Below, piece by piece: positions 6,784-15,720 of a stretch of DNA of 61,424 nucleotides. Under the pieces are notes generated by a model that was given only the letters and a program-made list of their open reading frames with translations, had not been told where the DNA came from and did no database searches. The number at the start of each line of letters is the position of its first letter. Positions within the stretch are counted from its first letter, which is position 1. Position numbers and translations under genes: made by a program. The DNA is from Desulfarculus sp. (GTDB lineage Bacteria; Desulfobacterota; Desulfarculia; Desulfarculales; Desulfarculaceae). Location: positions 1-61,424 of the forward strand of contig JACRDC010000064.1 in NCBI GenBank assembly GCA_016218705.1. Direction: 5' to 3'.

Positions 6784-7647
6784 TTACTTGCCGTAGTCGT
6801 ACCAGCCCTTGCCGGACTTGCGGCCCAACTGGCCGGAGCGCACCTGGTTTTTCATGGTGGTGGGCACGGCCCACTTCTGCTCCTTGTTCAGCTCCAGGTA
6901 GAAGTAGTCGGCCACGAACTTGCAGATGTCAATGCCCGTGAAGTCCATCAGCTCGAAGGGACCCATGGGGTAGTTCAGTCCCAGCTTGAGGGCCTTGTCA
7001 ATGTCCTCGCGGGTGGCCACGCCCTCTTCCAGCAGCTTGACCGCCTCGATCATGTGGGGGATCATCAGGCGGTTGACGATGAAGCCCGGGCTGTCCACCT
7101 TTACCTCCACCGTCTCCTTGCCCATCTTCTGGGCCAGCCCGGTGGTGATCTTGACCGTCTCGTCGCTGGTGTTGTAGCCGCGGATGATCTCCACCAGCTT
7201 CATCAGGGGCACGGGGTTGAAGAAGTGCATGCCCACCACCCTGTCCTGGCGCTTGGTGGCGGCGGCGATGAGGGTGATGGACATGGAGCTGGTGTTGGTG
7301 GCCAGGATGGTCTCGGGCTTGCAGATGGCGTCCAGCTCGGAGAAGACCTGCTTTTTCAGCTCCAGGTCCTCGATCACGGCCTCGATGACGAAGTCGCACT
7401 TGGCCAGCTCGCCCATGTCGGTGGTGCCCACCACCCGGCCCAGCACGGCGGCCTTCTGCTCGGGCGTGACCTTGCCCCGCTCCACGCCCTTGCTCAAAAA
7501 CTTGTCTATGGCCTTGAGCCCACGCTGCACGAAGTCGTCCTTGATGTCGCGCATGACGACGTTGGCCCCCATCTGGGCGGCCAACTGGGCGATGCCGTTG
7601 CCCATGGTACCGGCGCCCACCACGCCGATGGTTTTGATCTCGCTCAT
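6784..7647 (-). CDS. hbd: 3-hydroxybutyryl-CoA (3-hydroxyacyl-CoA) dehydrogenase
   Basis: NAD-dependent oxidation of 3-hydroxyacyl-CoA to 3-oxoacyl-CoA in the beta-oxidation of short-chain acyl-CoA, or the reverse. The 287-residue protein has the Rossmann start IGVVGAGTMGNGIAQLAA, the ATNTSSMSIT segment, the catalytic His in GMHFFNPVPLMKLVE with its partner Glu, and the C-terminal dimerisation domain (PGFIVNRLMIP, NYPMGPFELMDF). I chose the ATG at 7647, which has AAGGAGG upstream; the frame could extend 12 codons further without support. It is a single-gene unit with its own terminator. Its likely partners are the acyl-CoA dehydrogenases at 28-33 kb. Confidence 0.93.
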   Translation of the reverse strand: MSEIKTIGVVGAGTMGNGIAQLAAQMGANVVMRDIKDDFVQRGLKAIDKFLSKGVERGKVTPEQKAAVLGRVVGTTDMGELAKCDFVIEAVIEDLELKKQVFSELDAICKPETILATNTSSMSITLIAAATKRQDRVVGMHFFNPVPLMKLVEIIRGYNTSDETVKITTGLAQKMGKETVEVKVDSPGFIVNRLMIPHMIEAVKLLEEGVATREDIDKALKLGLNYPMGPFELMDFTGIDICKFVADYFYLELNKEQKWAVPTTMKNQVRSGQLGRKSGKGWYDYGK

Positions 7648-7831
7648 GAAATCCTCCTTGTTAGCTAATAGGACCGGTTTCAATGCCTGTTTGGCTACCC
7701 CTGGGCAACGGCCCTGGCCCGCCCCGGGGCACCTGGGAGCGCCTTCCTATCACAGGCCTCCCCTTGCTTCTTTTTACCTGCCGTGGGCTGTCAACAGGTG
7801 ATTAACATGACTTGCCGCCGATGGTCCAGGC

Positions 7832-9355
7832 CTAGCCCGGGTAATCGGCGAAGATTTTCTCCATCTGGGGGTGCAGGTCGCCGAAGGCCTCCAGGATGCG
7901 CGGATCGAAGTAGCTGGGCTGCAAGCGGTCGTCGCCCCTGGTGATGATATCCACCGCCCGCTGGTGGCCGAAGGCCGGCTTGTAGGGCCGGGTGCTGCGC
8001 AGGGCGTCGTAGACGTCGGCCAGCATGGTGATGCGCCCCGACAGGGGGATGTCCGGCCCCTGGAGCCCCTGGGGATAGCCCGAGCCGTCCCAGTGCTCGT
8101 GGTGGCTCAAAGCCACCTCGCGGGCCATGGCCAGGCGGGGGTCCTCGCCCAGGATGCGCACGCCGTAGATGGTGTGCTTCTTGACCTCCTCCCACTGGGC
8201 GGCGCTCAGGCGGCCGGGCTTGCGCAGGATGTCGGGGTGGATGTGCAGCTTGCCCACGTCGTGCATCTGGGCCGAATAGCCCAGCACCTTGACGAAGTTG
8301 AGGTCGCAGCCCAGGGCGTTGGCCACCATCTCGGCGTAGCGGTTGACGCGGATGATGTGGTTGCCCGTGTCCTCGTCGTGGCTCTCGGCCGCCCGGGCCA
8401 GGGCGCCGATGGTGTAGAGAAAGGCCCGTTCCACCTCCTGTATCTGGGAGCTGATGGTCTTGAGGAAGAAGTGGATGGTGGCCACCAGGGCCGAGAGCAC
8501 CTGGGCCTCGTAGGCGCTGACCTGCTTGCCAAAGTCCAGGGCCAAGACCGCCACCGAGTCGGAACGGTAGGCCACCAGGTTGTTCTCGGGGGCCGGCTGG
8601 CGCAGGCGTTCCCACAAGGGCAGGGCCGCCACGCCGGCGAAGGGTTGCTCGCCCCGGTTGGCGTAGACCAGGCCGCGCCCCTCGAAGACCGGGGCCAACT
8701 GGGGCGGGCTGAGCTTCTCGGGCAGGGGGTGGAAGGTCAGGCGCCCATCCTTGAGATAGTAGACCCAGCCGCCCCACTGGCCCCCCTGGTCGGCGCCCAG
8801 GAGCAGCACCCGCTGGGGCCGGGTCTTGTCGGTGCTGGCCGGCCCCAGCAAAAACTCCATGAGCCCGCGCAGGGAGGCGTCCAAATCGAAGTTGTAGGGG
8901 TCGAACTGCCTCAGCAGGGTGTTGGTGTAGGAGGCGATCTCGGCCAAACGGTGGTAGGCGCTCTCCAGCTCGTCGCCCAGGTCCTTGACCCGCAAGAGGG
9001 CGCGCGAGCGGGTGAGTAGCTCGGCGGCGTTGACCGGCTTGGAGAGAAAGTCGTCGGCCCCGGCCTCCAGGCCGCGTATCTTGTCGTCCAGGGCGCCCAG
9101 GCCGGTTATCATCACCACTGGGATGCGCCGGGTGGACTCGTCGGCCTTGAGCCGCCGGCAGACCTCGTAGCCGTCCATGCCCGGCATCATCACGTCCAGG
9201 AGCACGATGTCGGGCCGCTCCTCTTGGGCCAACCTTAGGGCGGTCTGGCCGTCCTGGGCCGAGGACGTGCGTGCCCCCTGCTGGTGGAAGAGCTCCTCCA
9301 TCAGCAGCAGGTTGGTGGGTTCGTCATCTACGATCAGGACATGGCCCTGGATCAT
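7832..9355 (-). CDS. Response regulator with HD-GYP domain (probable cyclic-di-GMP phosphodiesterase)
   Basis: A 507-residue signalling protein. Residues 1-120 are a receiver domain with phospho-acceptor Asp54 (LLDVMMPGMDG) and the switch lysine in FLSKPVN. The middle (about 130-300) is a sensory-like region with no recognised motif, perhaps GAF-like. Residues about 312-500 form an HD-GYP domain with the metal pair His365-Asp366 in MHDVGKLHI, the HHEHWDGSGYP signature at 418-428 and DVYDALRSTRPYK. The complete HD-GYP signature predicts cyclic-di-GMP hydrolysis. No histidine kinase is adjacent, so the input is unknown. The gene is divergent from the SH3-domain gene across about 200 bases. Confidence 0.9.
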   Translation of the reverse strand: MIQGHVLIVDDEPTNLLLMEELFHQQGARTSSAQDGQTALRLAQEERPDIVLLDVMMPGMDGYEVCRRLKADESTRRIPVVMITGLGALDDKIRGLEAGADDFLSKPVNAAELLTRSRALLRVKDLGDELESAYHRLAEIASYTNTLLRQFDPYNFDLDASLRGLMEFLLGPASTDKTRPQRVLLLGADQGGQWGGWVYYLKDGRLTFHPLPEKLSPPQLAPVFEGRGLVYANRGEQPFAGVAALPLWERLRQPAPENNLVAYRSDSVAVLALDFGKQVSAYEAQVLSALVATIHFFLKTISSQIQEVERAFLYTIGALARAAESHDEDTGNHIIRVNRYAEMVANALGCDLNFVKVLGYSAQMHDVGKLHIHPDILRKPGRLSAAQWEEVKKHTIYGVRILGEDPRLAMAREVALSHHEHWDGSGYPQGLQGPDIPLSGRITMLADVYDALRSTRPYKPAFGHQRAVDIITRGDDRLQPSYFDPRILEAFGDLHPQMEKIFADYPG

Positions 9356-9496
9356 GGGCGCCTGCGCTCGCCGTCCCGGCGGGACGGGCCTATTGCGGGT
9401 TGATTATCATGTATTGGTAAATAGCATCCTCGCGGGCAAAGGTCAAATGCCCAGGCGCCCCCTCGGCGGCCACCCCTGGGTCCACGGGGGCCTTCG

Positions 9497-9525
9497 TTGA
9501 CATTTCGCCGTAAGGCTGATACGTT
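9497..9525 (+). promoter_or_regulatory. Candidate sigma-70 promoter for the SH3-domain gene
   Basis: A perfect -35 hexamer TTGACA (9497-9502) is followed after 17 bases by a weak -10, TACGTT (9520-9525), about 40 bases before the start codon. The good -35 and spacing support it; the poor -10 keeps confidence moderate. Confidence 0.45.
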
Positions 9526-9566
9526 AGCGATAGTGACCAAGTACTGCTTCGCCGGGAGCCGTGTCC

Positions 9567-10214
9567 ATGAAAGCCACCCGCACCCTTTGTCTGATATGGT
9601 TGGGCTTGTTGGTTCTGGCCGGGCCGGCCATGGCCCAACAGGCCATGTACGTCAGCGACCGCATGCAGATAACCGTGCGCACCGACCCATCCAACGACGC
9701 CCGGGTGCTGGCCATGGTCTCCTCGGGCGAGCAGGTGACCATGCTGGAGGACAACGGCGAGGGCTGGGCGCGGGTGCAGACCCCGGCGGGCAAGGAGGGC
9801 TGGGTGCTCAAGCGCCACCTCATGGAGGAAAAGCCCGCCGCCCTGCGCCTCAAGGAGATGGCCCCCCAGGACAAGACCGTGGGCCAACGCCTGGAAGATC
9901 TGCAGCGCGAGTTGACGGCGGCCAAGAAGGCCCTGGCCCAGGCCGAGGGGCGCTCCCAGGACTCGGAAACCAGCCTGACCCGCCTGCAAAGGGACTGCGC
10001 CGAGGTGATTAAGCTGCGCGAGGAGCACGCCAAGCTGCAGGAGGAATGCCAGCAGAAGGCCGTGTCCCTGGAGGAGCTGACCACCGAGAATGAGTCCCTG
10101 CGCTTCGGCACCAACATCAAATGGTTCCTGGCCGGGGGCGGGGTGCTGCTCCTGGGCTGGATTCTGGGCGCGGCCTTCAGCCGGCGCAAGCGCCGCTGGT
10201 CCAACCTGGATTAG
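9567..10214 (+). CDS. SH3-domain, coiled-coil inner-membrane protein (YgiM-like)
   Basis: A 215-residue envelope protein: signal peptide (about 1-25), bacterial SH3 domain (about 27-90; YVSDRMQITVRTDPS, GWARVQTPAGKEGWVLKRHL), a long Glu/Lys/Gln-rich coiled coil (about 108-178), one transmembrane helix (about 186-205) and a basic cytoplasmic tail RRKRR. This order is the same as in the YgiM family of predicted signal-transduction or cell-wall-associated proteins. I chose the ATG at 9567 over the GTG six bases earlier because GGGAG is too close to the GTG. The role is not established; the SH3 domain probably faces the periplasm and binds peptidoglycan or a protein. Confidence 0.82.
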   Translation: MKATRTLCLIWLGLLVLAGPAMAQQAMYVSDRMQITVRTDPSNDARVLAMVSSGEQVTMLEDNGEGWARVQTPAGKEGWVLKRHLMEEKPAALRLKEMAPQDKTVGQRLEDLQRELTAAKKALAQAEGRSQDSETSLTRLQRDCAEVIKLREEHAKLQEECQQKAVSLEELTTENESLRFGTNIKWFLAGGGVLLLGWILGAAFSRRKRRWSNLD

Positions 10215-10288
10215 GCCGGCCTCCACCGCCAGCGCCCCGAAACCACGGGCCAAGCTGGCCCTCCCTGCTCTATTCGGCGGACCTGGGC

Positions 10289-11290
10289 ATGCGACTATCA
10301 GGAGTATTGGGCCAGCGCCGGGCGCTCGGCCAGCTTGAAACCGAGATGGCCAACCGCCGTCTGGCCCACGCCTACCTCTTCGTGGGGCCAATGGGCTCGG
10401 GCCGGGGCAGCACCGCCCTGGCCCTGTTCCAGGCCCTCAATTGCCAGGACCCGGGGCAGACCGCCTGCGGCCAGTGCCCCTCCTGCCGCCGGGCCGCCGC
10501 CGGCCAGCACGAGGATCTCGCCGTCCTGGCCCCCCCCAACGACCAGGCCTCGGCCCAGATCAAGGTGGAGGAAGTGCGCGAGATGATCCGCGCCATCTCC
10601 TTCGCGCCCTTTGGCGGTGGTACCCGTCTGGTCTTGATCCGCCAGGCCGGCCAGCTCAACATCGCCAGCGCCAACGTGCTGCTCAAGACCCTGGAGGAGC
10701 CGCCACCGGGCAACATCCTGGTGCTGACCGTGCAAGACCCCGGCGAGGTCCTGCCCACCCTGGTCAGCCGCTGCCGGCGGGTGAACTTCCTGCCCCTGGA
10801 GGAAGGGCTCATCGCCCAGGAACTGGAGCGCCGGGGCCTGGAGGCCAAGGCCGCCCGGCTCAAGGCCGCGCTCTCGGGCGGCTCCCTGGGGCTGGCCCTG
10901 GCCCTGGACCAAGACCGGCTTTTCGCCACCCTGGAGCGCCTGCTGGGGCATTTGCGCGCCCCCGGCGGGGCCTTGGAGGACTGGGCCCTGGCCGAGGAGC
11001 TGGTGGCGCCCTTCCGGGGCGGCGAGCGCCTGGACCGCCAGGGCCTGGTGGAAACCCTGGACCTTTTGGCCCTCTACTACCGCGACGCGGCCGTGGGGGC
11101 CGCCGGACGGTCCGGGGCGGCCTTTCTGGAGGCCTCGGGCCTGCTGGGCGGCGCCCCCAGCCTGGCCCCGGCCTGCCGGGGCTTCGATCTGGTGCGGGCC
11201 TGCCAGGGCCAGGTGCTGGCCAACGCCGCCCCCGAACTGGCGCTCACCGTGCTCCTGCAGGGTCTGCGCCAAGAAGCCCCGGCGGCATAA
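10289..11290 (+). CDS. holB: DNA polymerase III delta-prime subunit
   Basis: Clamp-loader subunit. The 333-residue protein has the AAA+ layout of delta-prime: a degenerate P-loop GPMGSGRGS, a zinc module with four cysteines (Cys in ALNCQDPG, TACGQCPSC), the sensor region LLKTLEEPPPGNILVL and the SRC motif in SRCRRVNF. The C-terminal collar is weakly conserved, as usual. I chose the ATG at 10289 because MRLSGVLGQRRAL is the normal family N-terminus; the longer frame reads through the preceding gene. No strong ribosome binding site is visible. The order holB, ricT, metG is a familiar bacterial housekeeping arrangement. Confidence 0.9.
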   Translation: MRLSGVLGQRRALGQLETEMANRRLAHAYLFVGPMGSGRGSTALALFQALNCQDPGQTACGQCPSCRRAAAGQHEDLAVLAPPNDQASAQIKVEEVREMIRAISFAPFGGGTRLVLIRQAGQLNIASANVLLKTLEEPPPGNILVLTVQDPGEVLPTLVSRCRRVNFLPLEEGLIAQELERRGLEAKAARLKAALSGGSLGLALALDQDRLFATLERLLGHLRAPGGALEDWALAEELVAPFRGGERLDRQGLVETLDLLALYYRDAAVGAAGRSGAAFLEASGLLGGAPSLAPACRGFDLVRACQGQVLANAAPELALTVLLQGLRQEAPAA

Positions 11291-11391
11291 CCCCTGGTAA
11301 AAATTCCTCAAGACGTGTAAAGATTACCTATTCGGCCGCCTAGGCCGTGCATGGACGCTTGGCGGGCCGCCGGTGGCCCCTGGAGACATAT

Positions 11392-12450
11392 ATGGGCAAG
11401 GTGGTGGGGGTCCGCTTCCAGCGCGGCTGCAAGGTCTACGACTTCGACGCCGGGCACTTCGTGCTGGGGCCGGGCGACATGGTCATCGTGGAGACCGAGC
11501 AGGGCCTGGCCCTGGGCCAGGTGGTGCACGGTCCGCGGCCCCAGGTGGAGGTGGAGCTGCGGCCCCAGGACCAGGACCTCAAGCAGGTCTACCGCCTGGC
11601 CACGCCCGAGGACCTGCAGCAACTGGAGCAGAACAGCAAGCTGGAGAAGGAGGCCCACACCCTGTGCCAGGAGCGCATCGCCGCGCGCAAGCTGGACATG
11701 AACCTGGTCAAGGTGGAGTGCCTCTTCGACCGCTCCAAGATCATCTTCTACTTCACCGCCGAGGGCCGGCTGGACTTCCGGGACCTGGTGCGCGACCTGG
11801 TGGCCAAGCTGCGCACCCGGGTGGAGATGCGCCAGATAGGGGTGCGCCACGAGGCCAAGCTCCTGGGCGGCCTGGGTTCTTGCGGGCGCGAGCTGTGCTG
11901 CGCCACCTTCCTCAAGGACTTCGAGCCGGTGAGCGTCAAGATGGCCAAGGAGCAGAACCTCTCCTTGAACCCCACCAAGATCAGCGGCCTATGCGGCCGG
12001 CTGATGTGCTGCCTCACCTACGAGTTCTCCACCTACCAGGCCCTGAAGCGCGACCTGCCCAAGCTGGGCAAGCGTCTGGTCCTAAGCCCGGAGCTGGAGG
12101 CCAAGGTGATACGCCAGAACGTGCTGGAGCGCAAGGTCACGGTGATCTTGAGCGACGGCCGCGAGGTCACCTGCTCGCCCGAGGAACTGGCCACCCTGGC
12201 CTCCCAGCCGGCGCCAGCACCGGCGCCCTCCGGCGGCCGGGGCCGGGTGCCCCTGCCGGCCCCCATGGAGGCCGCGCCGCCCACTCCGGCGGCGCCGGCA
12301 CCGCCGCCCCCGGCCCCCCCGGGCGAGGCCGGGCCCGCCGCCGAGGCCGCCCCGTCCGCCGAGGGTGAGAGGCACCGCCGGGGGCGGGGCCGCCGGGGAC
12401 GGGGCCGCCGGGGGCCGGGCGAGGAAGCCGCCGGCAAAAACCCATCCTAA
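11392..12450 (+). CDS. ricT: PSP1-domain protein RicT (YaaT) with Arg/Gly-rich tail
   Basis: Member of the PSP1/RicT family, which in Bacillus forms the FeS-containing Y-complex that supports RNA processing and phosphorelay control. Residues about 1-270 carry the conserved core, including GKVVGVRFQRG, GLGSCGRELCC, and the cysteine motif GLCGRLMCCLTYE. The last about 80 residues are an Ala/Pro-rich linker ending in repeats of RGRRG, a likely flexible RNA-binding tail. I chose the ATG at 11392 with TGGAGA upstream. It sits between holB and metG, its usual neighbours. The tail could be lineage-specific low complexity rather than functional. Confidence 0.87.
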   Translation: MGKVVGVRFQRGCKVYDFDAGHFVLGPGDMVIVETEQGLALGQVVHGPRPQVEVELRPQDQDLKQVYRLATPEDLQQLEQNSKLEKEAHTLCQERIAARKLDMNLVKVECLFDRSKIIFYFTAEGRLDFRDLVRDLVAKLRTRVEMRQIGVRHEAKLLGGLGSCGRELCCATFLKDFEPVSVKMAKEQNLSLNPTKISGLCGRLMCCLTYEFSTYQALKRDLPKLGKRLVLSPELEAKVIRQNVLERKVTVILSDGREVTCSPEELATLASQPAPAPAPSGGRGRVPLPAPMEAAPPTPAAPAPPPPAPPGEAGPAAEAAPSAEGERHRRGRGRRGRGRRGPGEEAAGKNPS

Positions 12451-12464
12451 AGGAGGAGAAGGCC

Positions 12465-12896
12465 ATGGCCGACCATACCGATCTCAAGCTGGCGCCCCGG
12501 GCCGAGCTGCTCCTGGAGGAAAACCTGGAGCGCTTCAACGAAATGGTGCGCCAGGGCCAGCCGCCCAACCTCAAGGGGGCCAATCTGGCCGGCCTGGACC
12601 TGCGCCAGGCCCTGCTCAAGGGCCTGGACCTCTCGGGCTGCTACCTGCGCAACGCCAACCTGAAGGGCGTGGACCTCTCCGGCTGCAACCTCAAGGGGGC
12701 CAGCCTGCGCAACGCCCAGGTCAGCGGCACCCTGTTCCCGGAGAACATCGCGCCCCAGGAGCTGCGCCTGTCCCTGGAGCTGGGCACCCGCCTGCGCACC
12801 CAGGACGACAGCAAGAGCCTCAGGCTCATGGCCAGCCTGCTGGGCGAGATATACAAGATGGTGCGCGAGAAGACCTGCGGCGAGGAAATCAAGTAA
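12465..12896 (+). CDS. Pentapeptide-repeat protein
   Basis: A 143-residue protein whose centre (about residues 34-90) is a run of A(N/D)L-x-x pentapeptides (LKGANLAGLDLRQALLKGLD, then LRNANLKGVDLSGCNLKGAS), expected to fold as a short right-handed beta helix. The flanking parts are helical and charged. AAGGAGGAG precedes the ATG and only 14 bases separate it from ricT, so it is probably in the same operon. The repeat is too short for a gyrase-mimicking protein. The function is unknown; a small scaffold or interaction protein is plausible. Confidence 0.82.
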   Translation: MADHTDLKLAPRAELLLEENLERFNEMVRQGQPPNLKGANLAGLDLRQALLKGLDLSGCYLRNANLKGVDLSGCNLKGASLRNAQVSGTLFPENIAPQELRLSLELGTRLRTQDDSKSLRLMASLLGEIYKMVREKTCGEEIK

Positions 12897-12964
12897 GTGT
12901 CAGGCGAGCCGGCGCGCGATAAGCGGTGAGGCCGGTTGGTTTTTGTTTACAACAGCAAAAAAAG

Positions 12965-13278
12965 CTGTCATTGCCAGGAGCGTAGCGGCGAAGCAATCTC
13001 CCGCTTCGCTCTTAATACCAATATGCAATCAAAGCCATCCATGGCTTTGATTGCTGATCGGCCGGGCAAAAGCGTGATTTTGCCCGGCCTCCCGGGCGCT
13101 TACGCGCCCGGCGGGCCATCCACCGGGGCCCCCAAAAAAGCGCGGCTTTTTTGGGGTGGTTCTTGGCCCGCATACCCAGTTGCGATCAAACTATTCATTT
13201 GATCGCAACTGGGTATGAAAGCATTTAAAAAACAAGAACGAAGCGGGAGATTGCTTCGCTGCGCTCGCAATGATGGCT
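12965..13278. repeat. Composite repeat island: outer inverted repeats around five hairpins (copy A2)
   Basis: The outer arms (12965-13013 and 13233-13278) are inverted copies of a CATTGC...GAAGCAATCTC-type repeat, a class I know as widespread in bacterial intergenic DNA. Inside are five hairpins: GCAATCAAAGCC with partner (13025-13054, loop ATCCAT); GGCCGGGCAAAA with partner (13060-13089); CCGGGCGC with partner (13092-13111); CCCCAAAAAAGC with partner (13130-13156); and a 20-bp perfect stem (13171-13190 with 13198-13217). The first three match copy A1 near 0.7 kb. The long stretch 12897-13461 has no credible gene. Confidence 0.8.
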
Positions 13279-13321
13279 ATTTCTGGATTTGTTGGCAACA
13301 TCGGCTAGCTCGGCTGTGTTG

Positions 13322-13395
13322 ATGTAGGGGCGGGGGTTACCCCGGCCCTCTTCAACCGATAACATGGCGGGCGGGGATAAACCCCGCCCCTACAT
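13322..13395. repeat. Short inverted repeat with GTAGGGGCGGGG arms
   Basis: ATGTAGGGGCGGGG (13322-13335) is repeated in inverse at 13382-13395 around about 46 bases. A related GGGGCGGGGTTTACCCCCGCCC stretch, in shorter form, occurs near 31680-31705. This looks like a dispersed intergenic repeat rather than a terminator. It lies directly upstream of metG. Confidence 0.65.
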
Positions 13396-13461
13396 TAAGA
13401 GTGCATGTCGCGCCGCCGCAGCTCCTGCCGGGGGGCGCCCAACCTTCATCAGGATCGTCCC

Positions 13462-15456
13462 ATGACCCAGAGCTTCTACATCACCACGCCCATCTACTAC
13501 GTCAACGCCGAGCCCCACCTGGGGCACGCCTATTCCACCATCGTCTGCGATACCGCCGCCCGCTTCCACCGCCTCTTGGGCCAGGAGGTGCGCTTTCAGA
13601 CCGGCAGCGACGAGCACGGCGACAAGATCGCCGAGGCCGCGGCCAGGGAGGGCATCGCCCCCCAGGCCTACGCCGACCGGGTCAGCCGGATGTTCCGCGA
13701 CACCTGGCCGCCGCTGCACATCAGCCACGACAACTTCGTCCGCACCACCGACGCCGCCCACATCGCATGCGTGCGCCTGATCCTGCAAAAGATTTTCGAC
13801 GCCGGCGACATCTACCTGGGCAAGTACGGCGGCAACTACTGCGTGGGCTGCGAGCGCTTCCTCACCGACAAGGAACTGGTGGACGGCAAGTGTCCGGACC
13901 ACGACCGCCCCACCCAGTACATCGAGGAGGAGAATTACTTCTTCCGCATGGGCGCCTACCAAGAGGCCCTAATCGCCCACATCCAGGCGCACCCCGATTT
14001 CATCCGGCCCGAGCGCTACAAGAACGAGGTGCTCTCCTTCCTCAAGGAGCCCCTGGATGACCTGTGCATCAGCCGGCCCAAGACCCGGCTAACCTGGGGC
14101 ATCGAGCTGCCCTTTGACGGCCGCTTCGTCACCTACGTGTGGTTCGACGCGCTCATCAACTACCTCAGCGGCCTGGGCTACCCCGACGAGGCCCTCATGG
14201 CCCAGTTCTGGCCGGCGGCCCAGCACCTCATCGCCAAGGACATATTGAAGCCCCACGGCATCTACTGGCCCACCATGCTCATGGCCCTGGCCAAGGCCGA
14301 GCAAAAACCCCTGGACGCCTACCTCTACCAGCACCTCAACGTGCACGGCTACTGGAAGACCGGCCAGGGCAAGATGAGCAAGAGCCTGGGCAACGTGGTG
14401 GCCCCCCTGGACCTGGCCCGGGTCTACGGGGCCGACGCCTTCCGCTACTTCCTGCTCAGGGACATGGCCTTCGGCCTGGACGCCAGCTTCAGCGAGGAAG
14501 CCCTGGTGGAGCGCTACAACGCCGACCTGGCCAACGACCTGGGCAACCTGTTCAGCCGCGTGCTGAACATGCTCTTCCAGTACCGGCAGGGCGTGGTGCC
14601 CACCCCGGGAGAGCCCCAGCCCGACGCCCAGGAGCTCCTGGCCCTGGCCAGCCGGGTGGCCCAGACCTATGCCCAGCAGATGGAGGGCTTCCACTTCCAC
14701 CTGGCCCTGGCCGAGGTCTGGCAGCTCATCGGCGAGGCCAACCGCTTCGTGGTCAAGAGCGAACCCTGGGTGCTGGCCAAGGACCCCGGCCAGGGGGCGC
14801 GCCTGGACGCGGTGCTCGCCGCCTTGGTGCGGGTGCTGGGCACGGTGGCGGTGCTTATCCAGCCGGCCATGCCCGAGACGGCGCTCAAGATGGCCCAGCA
14901 CCTCAAACTGGAGCTGCCCGAGCTGATCGGACTGGACCGCCTGGCGAGCGCCGGCCTGGTGGCCCCGGGCACGGCCCTGGGCAAGCCGCCGGCCCTGTTC
15001 CCGCGCATAGACACCGCCAAGGTCAAGGCCAAGGCCGAAAAGGCCGAGGCCAAGGCCGCCGCGCCCGCCGCCCAGCCCGCGCCCAAGGAGAAGAAGCCCA
15101 TGGCCAAGGCCCCTGTGGAGCCCCCCGCCCAGATCGAGTACGACGACTTCGCCAAGGTGGACCTGAGGCTGGGCACCGTGCTGGCCGCCGAGAAGGTCAC
15201 GGGCGCCGACCGCCTCCTGAAGCTGACCATAGACCTGGGCGAGGAAGGCGGCCTGCGCACCGTGGTGGCCGGCATCGCCCTGCACTACGCACCCGAGGAA
15301 CTGGTGGGGCGCCAGGTGGTGGTGGTGGCCAACCTCAAGCCCGTGACCCTTAAGGGCGTGGAGAGCCGGGGCATGGTGCTGGCGGCGGTGGGCGATGACA
15401 AGGTCCGCGTGCTCTCCCCCGACACCCTCCTGCCCCCGGGCAGCAAGGTCCGCTAG
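13462..15456 (+). CDS. metG: Methionyl-tRNA synthetase
   Basis: Charges tRNA-Met. The 664-residue protein has the class I signatures HLGH (19-22) and KMSKS (304-308). A single zinc knuckle is formed by Cys127, Cys130, Cys144 and His147, as in the Thermus-type enzyme. The anticodon-binding helical domain includes SEPWVLAKD. After a Lys/Ala-rich linker (about 515-550) comes a C-terminal EMAP/Trbp111-like tRNA-binding domain (FAKVDLRLGTVLAAEKV, VVVVANLKPV), which is the dimerisation module. The ATG at 13462 gives the family N-terminus MTQSFYITTPIYYVN; the upstream extension reads repeat DNA. Confidence 0.96.
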   Translation: MTQSFYITTPIYYVNAEPHLGHAYSTIVCDTAARFHRLLGQEVRFQTGSDEHGDKIAEAAAREGIAPQAYADRVSRMFRDTWPPLHISHDNFVRTTDAAHIACVRLILQKIFDAGDIYLGKYGGNYCVGCERFLTDKELVDGKCPDHDRPTQYIEEENYFFRMGAYQEALIAHIQAHPDFIRPERYKNEVLSFLKEPLDDLCISRPKTRLTWGIELPFDGRFVTYVWFDALINYLSGLGYPDEALMAQFWPAAQHLIAKDILKPHGIYWPTMLMALAKAEQKPLDAYLYQHLNVHGYWKTGQGKMSKSLGNVVAPLDLARVYGADAFRYFLLRDMAFGLDASFSEEALVERYNADLANDLGNLFSRVLNMLFQYRQGVVPTPGEPQPDAQELLALASRVAQTYAQQMEGFHFHLALAEVWQLIGEANRFVVKSEPWVLAKDPGQGARLDAVLAALVRVLGTVAVLIQPAMPETALKMAQHLKLELPELIGLDRLASAGLVAPGTALGKPPALFPRIDTAKVKAKAEKAEAKAAAPAAQPAPKEKKPMAKAPVEPPAQIEYDDFAKVDLRLGTVLAAEKVTGADRLLKLTIDLGEEGGLRTVVAGIALHYAPEELVGRQVVVVANLKPVTLKGVESRGMVLAAVGDDKVRVLSPDTLLPPGSKVR

Positions 15457-15576
15457 CCGCGAGCCGCGGCGGGCGTAAACGGGTCGAGCGGGGCTGCCGC
15501 TACCGCCCAGGCTGGCGGCTCCCGCTGCAAGGACGCCGAGAGGCCCGCGGCGGTGGCTTTTGGGGGCGGAGGGGTT

Positions 15577-15610
15577 TTGGGGTTCCCTTTTTCTGGCCGT
15601 ATAATATAAT
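15577..15610 (+). promoter_or_regulatory. Candidate promoter for the first Cache-protein gene
   Basis: Two overlapping perfect -10 hexamers TATAAT (15600-15605 and 15605-15610) lie in an A+T-rich island. TTGGGG at 15577-15582 has 17-base spacing to the first. The start codon is about 110 bases downstream, leaving a long leader. The stretch between metG and this gene otherwise holds nothing recognisable. Confidence 0.55.
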
Positions 15611-15720
15611 TTACGTATAAATCAATTGCCGCCGCCTGCCCGACGGACTTGGGGGGATCCCCGGGCGCCGCGCTGCCGGGAGGACGGCCCTGGCCACACC
15701 CTAGTTTCAAGGAGTGATCC

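Noticed and set aside
12936-13202. 88-codon open frame in the repeat island
   Set aside because: It lies wholly inside palindromic repeats; its sequence is dictated by hairpin arms and it has no ribosome binding site.
12965-13278. Possible CRISPR array or rho-independent terminators only
   Set aside because: The hairpins differ from each other, are contiguous without spacers, and recur elsewhere as an ordered set, which fits a repeat element rather than CRISPR.
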